NCBI GenBank assembly: GCA_964647625.1
Contig: CAZYHZ010000014.1
Coordinates: 20,462 to 84,461 of the forward strand
DNA from: DASRJG01 sp964647625
Lineage (GTDB): Bacteria > Acidobacteriota > Polarisedimenticolia > Polarisedimenticolales > DASRJG01
Reading direction: 5' to 3'
Length of the DNA stretch: 64,000 bases
The notes beneath the pieces are model-generated. The model searched no databases. It had not been told where the DNA came from and saw only the letters and a list, made by a program, of their open reading frames with translations. A program made the position numbers and the translations under genes. Of the stretch, positions 1-8,700 are shown piece after piece (the first letter of the stretch is position 1; every line of letters starts with the position of its first letter).

Positions 1-462
1 GACCGTCGCGACGGCGGCGCTCGTCGCCAGCACCATGGGGAAGAAGGCCGTCATGAAGATGAGGAAGATCGACGGCACGTCGCCGATGCCGAACCACAGG
101 ATGGCGAAGGGAATCCATGCGAGCGGCGAGAGGCTCCGGAAGAAGTTGACCGCGGGAAGGAGCGCCAGGCGTGCGCGCAGCTTCAGCCCGAGCCACAGGC
201 CGATCGGAGTGCCCAATCCGACGGCCAGGCCGAACCCCGTCGAGACGCGGAACAGCGACGCGACGATGTCGTCCCCCAGGCGCCCGGCGCGGACCGCTTC
301 GACAAACCCCCGCGCGACGGCGGCCGGGGACGGAAACGCGGACTCGGGAAACAGCTTCAGGGCGGAGAGCGCCGCCCAGGCCAGCAGCCCGACGCCCGCG
401 ACGGCGACCGGAAGCGCGAAAGACCTCTCCGTCCCGGGCGGGGACGCGCTCGTATTCGACAC
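1..462 (-). CDS. ABC transporter permease, SsuC/TauC-like (3' part outside window)
   Basis: Reading leftwards from a GTG at 462, the frame stays open to the window edge, so the gene is truncated there. After a short polar start there is a hydrophobic segment (ALPVAVAGVGLLAWAALSAL), then a periplasmic-side stretch. The hallmark region follows: FRSLSPLAWIPFAILWFGIG and then DVPSIFLIFMTAFFPMVLAT. This is the EAA-loop region of nitrate/sulfonate/taurine/bicarbonate family permeases, the inner-membrane subunit of an importer. The substrate cannot be told from the permease. It follows the secreted Cys-repeat gene on the same strand after about 40 bases. A GAGG lies about 9 bases before the GTG; no ATG fits better. 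Family assignment is firm, start moderate. Confidence 0.85.
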   Translation of the reverse strand, partial: MSNTSASPPGTERSFALPVAVAGVGLLAWAALSALKLFPESAFPSPAAVARGFVEAVRAGRLGDDIVASLFRVSTGFGLAVGLGTPIGLWLGLKLRARLALLPAVNFFRSLSPLAWIPFAILWFGIGDVPSIFLIFMTAFFPMVLATSAAVATV

Positions 463-501
463 GGTGGCCTCGTAGAGGTCCGGTAGCTTATCGCGACTCC
501 G

Positions 502-3063
502 TCACGGACAGGTCGCGCTGGTCCTCGGAACGGTCGGAACGCCGTTCGTCTCCTGCGAGCCGAACGTTCCGCGGCCGCAGTTGTTCCCACCCTGGACGAG
601 GTACCAGAAGGCGTCGCCGGCACCCGGATCGTCGGCGTCCGTCGACTGGTTGGACGACGTGCCGTTGTCGATGCAGATCTCGTCGGCGCCGCCGGGCCCG
701 ACGGGAAGCTGGCTGACGCGGCCGCGCAGCACCGCGGACCACAGGGAACCCGGCGCGGCGTCCCACGCAATCGTTGCGACGCCCGCGGCCATCGTGACCG
801 TCACGCCGTTGTCGACCTCGGCGGGCGGCGGGGCACCGACGCCGGAGCAGACGCCGCCGGTGCAGACGTCTCCGGTCGTGCAGACGTTGGCGTCGTCGCA
901 CGTCGTTCCGTCCGGAAGGCTCGGGTTCGAGCAACCGGCGGAGGAGTCGCACGTGCCGGCGTCGTGGCACTGGTCGATCGGAGCGCACGTGATCGGGTTT
1001 CCGGGCTGGCAGGCCCCGGAGACGCAGGCGTCGTTTGCGGTGCACACGTTCCCGTCGTTGCACGAAGTCCCGTCGGCTGCGGCCGGATTCGAGCAAGCTC
1101 CGGTGGCGCCATCGCAAGTCCCAGCGAGGTGGCACTCGTCGCTCGGCGTGCACACCACGGGTGTGCCCGTGCACGTGCCGCCCTGGCAGGTGTCTGGCGA
1201 CGTGCACAGCGCGCCGTCGTTGCACGGCGTGCCGTTCGGGGCCGCCGGGCTCGAGCAGGCACCGGTCGCAGAATTGCACGTGCCGGGCTGGTGACAGGCG
1301 TCGCTGGCTGTGCAAATCACCGGGCTGGCGCCGATACAGACGCCCGACTGACAGGTGTCGGTCTGCGTGCAGGCGTTGTTGTCGTTGCAGAGCGTGCCGT
1401 CGAACGCGACCGGGTTCGAGCACGCTCCCGTCGACGTATTGCACGTTCCCGCCTGGTGGCACTGATCGTGCGCCGTGCAGACGACCGGATTGGCTCCGGT
1501 GCAGGCGCCCGACTGGCACGTGTCGGTCTGGGTGCACGCGTTGCCGTCGTTGCAGGGGCTGCCGTTCACCTTCGCGGGGCTGGTGCACGCCCCGGTGGCC
1601 GGCTGGCAGACGCCGGCGTCGTGGCACTGATCGCTCGGCGTGCAGACCACCGGCGAGCCCGGGACGCAAGCGCCGGAGCTGCACGCGTCGCCGACGGTGC
1701 ACGCCGAGTTGTCCGAACAGGCCGTGCCGTTCGCCGCGCCGCCGCACACTCCGGGCGTGAGCGTGGACGCGGAAATCGACGAGGGCCCCCCCGGCGGCGT
1801 CGACGGCTTGAAGTAATCCAGCGAGATCGTCGAGGTGCCCGGCGGCTGGTTGGCGTCGAACCGGAAGTTGTAGAGCGTCCCCCACCGAAGCGCGTTCGCC
1901 ATCGTGTTCGTCGCGTACGGGGTGGTGGTCCAGCTCACCGAGCCGGCGGTGACCGTCGGCGTCCAGTCGGTCCCGTCGTAGATCTCGGCGGGGACGCTGC
2001 TCGCGTAGTCCACGTCGTGGAACCCGACGTTCGTGACCGTGGTGCCCGGGGGCAGCGGAACCGTGAAGGCTTGCGCCCCTCGATTGTTGGTGAAGTTCTG
2101 AACGGCGTACTCGTAGTGGTACAAGCCTCCGCCGAGCGAGGTCACCTTCGCGCCCAGGATGAACAGACCCTCGCTCGCCCCGATCTGGGTCTCGACGACG
2201 GTCGCGTCGGCCGCTTTCCAGGCGTCGATGCCGGTTTTCTGCCTGACGACGCTCCCGGTCAAGGTCATGGTGTAGCTCGGACCGGCGCCGAACGTGCACG
2301 TGCGATACGACGAGTTGTTGGCGTTGTTCTTGAACATCGCGTCGTCGTGCGTGACGTATTGCGTCTCGGCGTAGTAAACCGCGCCGGAGTTCTGTGCAGG
2401 GTCGACGTCGGCCGTGTGCGCCTGGAGGCGCTTGTCGATCGAGCTCGCTCCCGCCCGGGTCTCACGACTGTCGGGGAAGAGATAGACGCCGGTGTCCGGA
2501 TTGACGTCGAGCTTGGGGCCGAGCCGGGTCTGGCTGCCGTTCAAGCTCGAGCTGTACGGGTCGGAGCAATTGACGCCGAGGTGGGTCCCGTCGGGGGCCG
2601 CGTTGCACGAGGTGGAGCAAACGGTCCCCTGGAGCGCGGTGAACCCGTGCTTCAGCCAGGACTGTCCGACCTGCTCGAAGCGGCCGTTCTTGAGGCGGAA
2701 CAGGTTCTGGCCGATGACCGGGTGCTCGGCGATCCCGGACTTCCAGTTCAACCAGCAGGAGCCCAGGTTGCAGGACGTCGTTCCGACCGAATACGCGACG
2801 ATGTTGCCAACCGCCGCGTACGTCGACGAGTCCGGCATGTCACCCACGATGACGTCGGGGGCTTTGTTGGCGAACTTGCAGGTTCCCGCCGTGCAGCACG
2901 AGTTCGCGGTGCCGTTCGCGGATCCGTCGTCGCAATCCTCGCCGGCGTCGATCACGCCGTCGCCGCACGCGGCGGCAGCGGGTGCGATGGACAGGACGAT
3001 CGCCACGAGCGCGATGAAGATCTTCTCGACCGAGACAACACGGTGGGTGTGAGCAAGCGTCAT
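502..3063 (-). CDS. Secreted Cys-rich repeat protein with shared C-terminal CP domain
   Basis: 853 residues. ATG at 3063 is chosen because a GGGGGAG sits just upstream and the protein then begins with a signal peptide (IFIALVAIVLSIAPAAAA); the frame is open further up but without secretion features. After the signal comes a DUF4215-like motif (CGDGVIDAGEDCDDG). A roughly 350-residue domain follows, resembling secreted proteins of planctomycetes and relatives (segments HPVIGQNLFRLKNGRFEQVG and SWLKHGFTALQG). Next come about seven Cys-rich repeats of roughly 47 residues of the form CNDxxxCTxxDxCxxGxC...DQCHxAGTC. The last ~100 residues form the domain shared with four other genes here, ending in SATCP at the stop. 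It is divergent from the 4Fe-4S gene. Role unknown; probably exported and disulfide-rich. Confidence 0.8.
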   Translation of the reverse strand: MTLAHTHRVVSVEKIFIALVAIVLSIAPAAAACGDGVIDAGEDCDDGSANGTANSCCTAGTCKFANKAPDVIVGDMPDSSTYAAVGNIVAYSVGTTSCNLGSCWLNWKSGIAEHPVIGQNLFRLKNGRFEQVGQSWLKHGFTALQGTVCSTSCNAAPDGTHLGVNCSDPYSSSLNGSQTRLGPKLDVNPDTGVYLFPDSRETRAGASSIDKRLQAHTADVDPAQNSGAVYYAETQYVTHDDAMFKNNANNSSYRTCTFGAGPSYTMTLTGSVVRQKTGIDAWKAADATVVETQIGASEGLFILGAKVTSLGGGLYHYEYAVQNFTNNRGAQAFTVPLPPGTTVTNVGFHDVDYASSVPAEIYDGTDWTPTVTAGSVSWTTTPYATNTMANALRWGTLYNFRFDANQPPGTSTISLDYFKPSTPPGGPSSISASTLTPGVCGGAANGTACSDNSACTVGDACSSGACVPGSPVVCTPSDQCHDAGVCQPATGACTSPAKVNGSPCNDGNACTQTDTCQSGACTGANPVVCTAHDQCHQAGTCNTSTGACSNPVAFDGTLCNDNNACTQTDTCQSGVCIGASPVICTASDACHQPGTCNSATGACSSPAAPNGTPCNDGALCTSPDTCQGGTCTGTPVVCTPSDECHLAGTCDGATGACSNPAAADGTSCNDGNVCTANDACVSGACQPGNPITCAPIDQCHDAGTCDSSAGCSNPSLPDGTTCDDANVCTTGDVCTGGVCSGVGAPPPAEVDNGVTVTMAAGVATIAWDAAPGSLWSAVLRGRVSQLPVGPGGADEICIDNGTSSNQSTDADDPGAGDAFWYLVQGGNNCGRGTFGSQETNGVPTVPRTSATCP

Positions 3064-3214
3064 CACGGACTCCCCCGCGGAGGAAAAAACCCGCCTTGGC
3101 CCGAACGCAGTTTTTTCGCGGACGCTCGCCCCGTGAGCGTGCGCATCATCCCCGGCTCCTGAAACAATTAGATGATACGACCAATTTCCGGTTCGTAACT
3201 TAGTATTTGGACGG
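3064..3214. promoter_or_regulatory. Divergent intergenic region
   Basis: 151 bases between two divergent genes. The stretch 3165-3210 is clearly AT-richer than its surroundings and contains TAGTAT at 3201-3206, a possible -10 for the rightward gene, and TATCAT on the other strand. No convincing -35 partner was found for either, so this is only a likely promoter region. Confidence 0.35.
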
Positions 3215-5080
3215 TTGGGGAGAGTGTTGAGCAGTCTCTGCCAGATCGGCGTCCCGACCGACGACCCGATGCTTCCGGTCGCCGGGACGGGAAAGCTCGC
3301 CGCGGTCAGGAAATCGAAGACCGGGCCCAGGCGCGCCGCGGTCCTCATCGCCGTGCAGGCGCTGATCGCCATTCACGTCACGCACTATCTGGTCGCGGGG
3401 CGAACCCTCTCCCCGGTCGAGCCGTCCGAATCGATGTACACGCTGGAGCTCGGCTACGTGAACGCCGGATTCCTCTTCTTCGCGGCCGCACTCCTCCTCA
3501 CCCTGATCTTCGGCCGTTTCATCTGCGGGTGGGGCTGCCACATCGTCGCCCTCCAGGATCTGTGCGCGTGGATGATGAAAAAGGTCGGGATCCGGCCCAG
3601 GCCCTTCCGATCGCGCTTCCTGGCGTTCGCGCCGCTCGTGCTGGCGTTCTACATGTTCGCGTGGCCGACGATTACGCGATGGCTAAGACCGTCGGGAGCG
3701 GCGTTTCCCGGGTTCAGCAATCATCTGCTGACGAACGATTTGTGGGCGACGTTCCCCGGGCCGGTCGTCGCCGTGCTCACGCTGCTGACCTGCGGGTTCG
3801 CGGCGGTCTACTTTCTCGGGGCGAAGGGGTTCTGCACTTACGGGTGTCCGTACGGGGCGTTGTTCGGCGCGGTGGACTACGCCTCCCCCGGCCGGATCGT
3901 CGTCAACGAGAGCTGCGAGCAGTGCGGCCACTGCAGCGCCACCTGCACGTCGAACGTTCGGGTCCATGAAGAGGTCAAGCTCTACGGCATGGTCGTCGAT
4001 CCGGGATGCATGAAGTGCATGGACTGCGTCAGCGTCTGCCCGAAGCACGCGCTGCGCTTCTCGTTCGCGGCCCCGGCCGTTCTCAAGAAGAAGGCAGCGC
4101 CGCGCGCGAAACGTTACGACCTACCGCTATCCGAGGAGATCCTCCTGGCCGCGGTCGCGGCGGTCACGACGGTGATCTTTCGCGGGCTTTACAACGGCCC
4201 CCCGCTGCTGATGGCGATCGGGCTCGGCGGCATCACGGCGTTCATCGTCCTCAAGCTGAGGCACCTGCTCGGCCGCTCGTCGGTGCACATCCAAAATCTG
4301 GAGCTGAAGTCGGCGGGCATCGTCAGCCGGACGGGCCGCGTCTTCGTCGCGCTCGCGATCGTGTGGCTTGCGTTCACCGGACACAGCGCGTTCGCGCAGT
4401 GGCACCGGGCTTGGGGGCGGCACTTCCTCGATCAGACCGAGGTCTCGCGCGCGGACGGTCTGAGCGGCGCCTTCCGCGACCGTCCGTTGTCGGAGCGACA
4501 CCGTCATGCAGCCGCCGAAGCGTTCCGGCACTTCTCGCTCGCGGACCGCTTCGGATTGATCGGCGTCGTCGAGGTGAAAAACGGCCTCGCGTGGTGCCAT
4601 GTCTTGCGGGGCGAGCTCGACCAGGCGGAACGTGATGCCAGAGACGCGATCGCGATCGCGCCCACGGATCCGGCGTTGAAGGAAAACCTGGCCGACATCG
4701 AGCGCGCGAAATCGCCATCTCCGGAGGCAAGGTTCGCTCGCGGGGAGGCCCTGGCGGAGGCCGGCAAGCTCGACGAAGCCGCGGCGGAGTTTCGCGCCTG
4801 CGTTGCGGCCGCGCCGGAGTCGGCCGCCGCGCAGTTCAATCTCGGCGGCGTGCTCCGTCGCCTCGGCCGCAACGAGGGCGCGATCGCCGCACTTCGCCGT
4901 GCACGGGAGCTCGCCCCGCAAGATGCCGACGCCTGCGTCGAGCTGGGTCTGGCGTACAAGGCTGCCGGCGAAAACGCCGCGGCGATCGAGGCGTTCGAGG
5001 CGGCGATCCGGCTCGCCCCGGACAGCCCCGAATCGCGCGGCTACCTGCCCGAGCTCATCGAGCAGCTGAAGCGGAACTGA
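3215..5080 (+). CDS. Membrane 4Fe-4S protein (NapH/NosR/CcoG-like) with C-terminal TPRs
   Basis: Up to 621 residues. The N-terminal half has several membrane segments and two Cys motifs typical of NapH/NosR/CcoG-type polyferredoxins (FICGWGCH and FCTYGCPYGA). Two ferredoxin clusters follow, CEQCGHCSATC and CMKCMDCVSVCP. After two more hydrophobic segments, the last ~200 residues are tetratricopeptide repeats (for example FNLGGVLRRLGRNEGAIAAL). The polyferredoxin half suggests electron transfer across or at the membrane; the TPR tail suggests a partner-binding role and is unusual for the family. The start is uncertain: TTG 3215, GTG 3224 and TTG 3227 are in frame around a GGGGAGAG, and ATG 3268 is also possible. 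Confidence 0.8.
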   Translation: MGRVLSSLCQIGVPTDDPMLPVAGTGKLAAVRKSKTGPRRAAVLIAVQALIAIHVTHYLVAGRTLSPVEPSESMYTLELGYVNAGFLFFAAALLLTLIFGRFICGWGCHIVALQDLCAWMMKKVGIRPRPFRSRFLAFAPLVLAFYMFAWPTITRWLRPSGAAFPGFSNHLLTNDLWATFPGPVVAVLTLLTCGFAAVYFLGAKGFCTYGCPYGALFGAVDYASPGRIVVNESCEQCGHCSATCTSNVRVHEEVKLYGMVVDPGCMKCMDCVSVCPKHALRFSFAAPAVLKKKAAPRAKRYDLPLSEEILLAAVAAVTTVIFRGLYNGPPLLMAIGLGGITAFIVLKLRHLLGRSSVHIQNLELKSAGIVSRTGRVFVALAIVWLAFTGHSAFAQWHRAWGRHFLDQTEVSRADGLSGAFRDRPLSERHRHAAAEAFRHFSLADRFGLIGVVEVKNGLAWCHVLRGELDQAERDARDAIAIAPTDPALKENLADIERAKSPSPEARFARGEALAEAGKLDEAAAEFRACVAAAPESAAAQFNLGGVLRRLGRNEGAIAALRRARELAPQDADACVELGLAYKAAGENAAAIEAFEAAIRLAPDSPESRGYLPELIEQLKRN

Positions 5081-5095
5081 ACGCGCTCGCCGGCG

Positions 5096-5596
5096 CTAGT
5101 GGTTCGCGCCGGCCTTCATCTTGGCCAGCATCTCGTCCTGACCGCGCTTCATGTCCGCCTGCGAGACGTTCTTGACGTGCTGGGCGAGCATCCACGTGTG
5201 GCCGTACGGGTCCTGGAGACGGCCGGTGCGATCGCCCCAGAACATGTCGTCGAGAGGCATCACGATCTTCGCGCCGGCGTCGACGGCCCGCTTCCACGCC
5301 GCATCGACGTTGTTCACGTACATGTAGAACGTCACCGAGGTATCGCCCGACGAGCGCGGGCCCTTGTTTCCCATCTCCGGCATCTCGTCCTGGAGCATCA
5401 CGCGCGAATCCCCGACGCGCATCTCCGCGTGCATGATCTTCCCGCCGGGCCCGGGCATGCGCATGATCTCCTCCGCTCCGAACGCCTTCTGATAGAAGGA
5501 CAGAGCCGAGGCCGCCTCTCGAACGGTGATGTTGGGTGTGATCGTGTGGTAGCCGTCGGGAATCGCCTTGACCGTCGTTTCCACTGGATCCTCCAT
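5096..5596 (-). CDS. VOC family (PhnB/glyoxalase-like) protein
   Basis: 166 residues, about the normal size for a PhnB-like single-chain VOC protein. It has the paired beta-alpha-beta layout: PNITVREAASALSFYQKAFG opens the first module and VTFYMYVNNVDAAWKRAVDA the second, followed by DPYGHTWMLA. Such proteins bind a metal or small substrate, but the reaction differs between members and cannot be named here. ATG at 5596 follows a run of GAGAGTC heptamers; an internal GTG four codons later has a better-placed GGA and could be the true start. It is convergent with the 4Fe-4S gene, 15 bases away. Confidence 0.85.
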   Translation of the reverse strand: MEDPVETTVKAIPDGYHTITPNITVREAASALSFYQKAFGAEEIMRMPGPGGKIMHAEMRVGDSRVMLQDEMPEMGNKGPRSSGDTSVTFYMYVNNVDAAWKRAVDAGAKIVMPLDDMFWGDRTGRLQDPYGHTWMLAQHVKNVSQADMKRGQDEMLAKMKAGANH

Positions 5597-5603
5597 TCGT
5601 TGA

Positions 5604-5627
5604 GAGAGTTGAGAGTCGAGAGTCGAG
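5604..5627. repeat. GAGAGTC heptamer tandem repeat
   Basis: Three tandem copies of the heptamer GAGAGTC (the first has a final T), plus three more bases, directly upstream of the VOC gene start. The same heptamer in tandem occurs at 48303-48327, again just upstream of a start codon and in the same orientation relative to the gene. Confidence 0.8.
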
Positions 5628-5709
5628 CGTAGACCCCCGACACCGGCCCGGCAAACGATGGGCAGGGCAACAATTTCGTCGTACCTTTCCCGGCTCGAAA
5701 GGGGCTTCA

Positions 5710-8700
5710 GTGAGGGGTGTTTTCAACTCAGCGTTCGTGGTGTGCTCGATGGCTTTCGCGGCCGTGTGGGCGGTCGATTCCGTCCACGCCGCGAGCGTGC
5801 TGTTCGACGCGACGAAGCACGAGATGGCCGGAAATGCCGATTGGGTCATCGACGCGGACGCGTGGAACCTCAACATGCCCGCGTACCCGTGCTCCGCGAA
5901 CACGAACGAAGCCAACCCGCAGCGGTTCCCGACCCCGCCGGCGTCCGGCGTCACCGCATCGACCGCCGAGACCTACTGGACCGGCGCGATCTCGTCGTTC
6001 GCGATCGAGCTCGTGAAAGCCGGCCATACCGTCGAGACCCTTCCGGACGGGGCCGCGATCACGTTCGGCAACTCCGGAAACCCTCAGGACCTGAGCCACT
6101 ACAAGCTGTTCATCGTCACCGAGCCGCAGGCGCCGTTTTCCGCCGCCGAGAAGAGCGCGATCCTCGCCTTCGTCCAGGCCGGAGGCGGGCTGTTCATGAT
6201 CGGCGATCACGAGACGTCCGACCGCGACTGCGACGGGTGGGACGCCCCCCACGTCTGGAACGACCTCACCGGGGCGACCTCCGCGACCGCCACGGGCCTC
6301 TTCGGCATCTGGATGCGCGTCAACGGCGTCGACGACCAGGGCAGCGAGGACTGGTTCGACGACGGCACCGATTCCAACGTCAGCACCGACGCGGCCGACC
6401 CGATCATCCACGGGCCGTTCGGCGACGGCTCCGGGGGCCTCGGCCTGTTCGGCTCGACGTCGATGGAATTGAACCCGGCCGACAATCCGACGGCGCAGGC
6501 CCACGTCTGGCGAACGGGCCAAGCCCACGACACGCATCGCGTGACGTTCGCGACCGCGTCCTACGGGTCCGGACGCGTCGCCGCGATCGGCGACTCCTCC
6601 CCCGCCGACGACGGCACCGGCGATTCCGGCGACACGCTGCACCCGGGCTGGGACAAGGCGGCCGGCGGCGTCAAGAATCGCGAGATCCACCTGAACGCCT
6701 GTGCCTGGCTGATCAACGCCGCGCCCGATACGACGCCGCCCTCGATCGTCGCGGGCCCGACCGTCGCCGCCGGGGATTGCTCGGCGACGGTGTCGTGGAC
6801 GACGGACGAGCCGGCGACGAGCACCGCGGTGTATGGCCCGACCACCGGCTACGGATCTTCGTCGATGGTGCCGGGGTTGGTGACAAGCCACGCCGTGACG
6901 CTCGCCGGCTTGACGCCGGCGTCGCCGTATCACGCCAAGGCGTCGTCCCAGGACGCGGCCGGGAACGGACCGACCGAAAGCGGCGACATCCCCTTCACGA
7001 CGACCGCTGCAACCCCGCCTCTGATCGTCTCCGGCCCGCAGGCCGGGTCGATCACGGGGAACGCGGCGACGATCAGCTGGACGACCGACGAGGATTCGTC
7101 GTCGGCCGTCGAGTACGGGACGACGGCATCGTACGGAAGCAGCGTGTCGACCTCGGGCAACACGACGGCTCACGCGGTCACGCTCTCGGGACTCTCGCCG
7201 ACGACGGAGTATCACGCACGCGTCCTGTCCCAAGACGCGTGCGGCAACGGCCCGACGTCGTCGTCCGACACGACCTTCACCACCGGCGCCGCGTCGATCG
7301 ACGTCTCCGGCTGGTCGATCCGCCAGTACAACTCGGCCTTGACCTATGTCATTCCGGCGGGCACGGTCATCCCGTCGGGCGGGTACCTCGTCATCGCGCG
7401 CGATTCGACGCGCGCCCAGTTCCAGACGGTGTTTCCCGGAATGCCGGCGGCGACGGTCTTCCTGGACTCGAACGCGCAGGGCTCCTGCGCGAACGGCTGC
7501 CTCCCGCAGATCAACGGGGGCGAGTCGTTCGAGCTGTACGACGACCACGGCGTCAAGAGGGACGGCGCCACGATCACGATCTCGTCGGGCAACGCGTATC
7601 AGCGCGTGACCCCGGCGTCGCCCGCCGGAACTGCGGGCTCGTGGACGGTCGTCGCGCAGGCCTCGGCGAATCCGGGCTCCGGGGCGGGCGCCGGGAGCGC
7701 GGCCGGCGTCGTGCTCGACGAATTGGCGGACGCCTCGGATTACACGAAGGAGTTCGTCGAGCTCTACTACGACGCGGGGATCGCCGCCCCCGACGGCACG
7801 CCGCCCGCGGCGATCGTCGACCTCGCCGCGTCCGCGTCGTCGTCGAGCGTCGTCCACCTGACGTGGACCGCGACGGGAAACGACGGCGCCGTCGGAACGG
7901 CGTCGTCGTACGACCTGCGCATGAGCTTGAGCCCGATCGGAAGCGACGCCGCTTTCACCGGCGCCACTCGCCTCACCGGACTCCCTGCGCCGAAGGCCGC
8001 CGGGCAGGCCGAGTCTTTCAATGTCGCCGGTTTGTCGCCGCTGACGACCTACCACTTCGCGCTCAAGGCGATCGACGCCGCCGCGAACGCCTCGCCCCTC
8101 GGAAACGACGCCTCTGCGACGACGACCTCCGCCGTGTCTCACCTCGTCGTCTCCCAGATCCGCGTGTCGGGATCGACCGACGACGTCATCGAGCTGTACA
8201 ACCCGACGAACGCCGCGATCTCGCTGTCCGGCTATTCGGTCCAGTACCTCGCCGCGAACGGAAACTTCGGATTCCGCTTCAACCTGAGTGCGGGGGGCTC
8301 CGTCCCCGCGCGCGGCTGGTATCTCGTGGCGGGCAGCGGCTACTCGGGCACGCCCGCGCGGGACGAGAGCATGGGGAACGACAACATGAGCGGGACCGCG
8401 GGCCACGCGCTGCTCGCACAGAAGACGACGAACGTGACGGGCTGCACGGACGCCGCGATCGTCGACAAGGTGGGCTACGGCGCAACGGCGTCGTGCCCCG
8501 AAGGAGGCTCCGGCCATAACGCGACGCAGCCGACGGGCGGACAGTCGGTGACGAGAAAACCAGGAGGCTGCGCCGGCAGCGGGATCGACTCCGATCTCAA
8601 CGATGCGGATTTCGGATCTCCGGCGGCTCCGGTCTTCCACGACGCGGCGTCGACTCCGGCGACACCGGTTCCGACGGCGATCAACGACGGCCCGATCTGC

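Noticed and set aside
964..3162. Long plus-strand frame opposite the secreted Cys-repeat gene
   Set aside because: Arg/Ala/Val-rich translation typical of an antisense shadow in GC-rich DNA, with no domain and no ribosome site.
3064..3372. N-terminal extension of the 502-3063 gene up to 3372
   Set aside because: It would cover the divergent promoter and overlap the 4Fe-4S gene start, and would bury the signal peptide and ribosome site at 3063.
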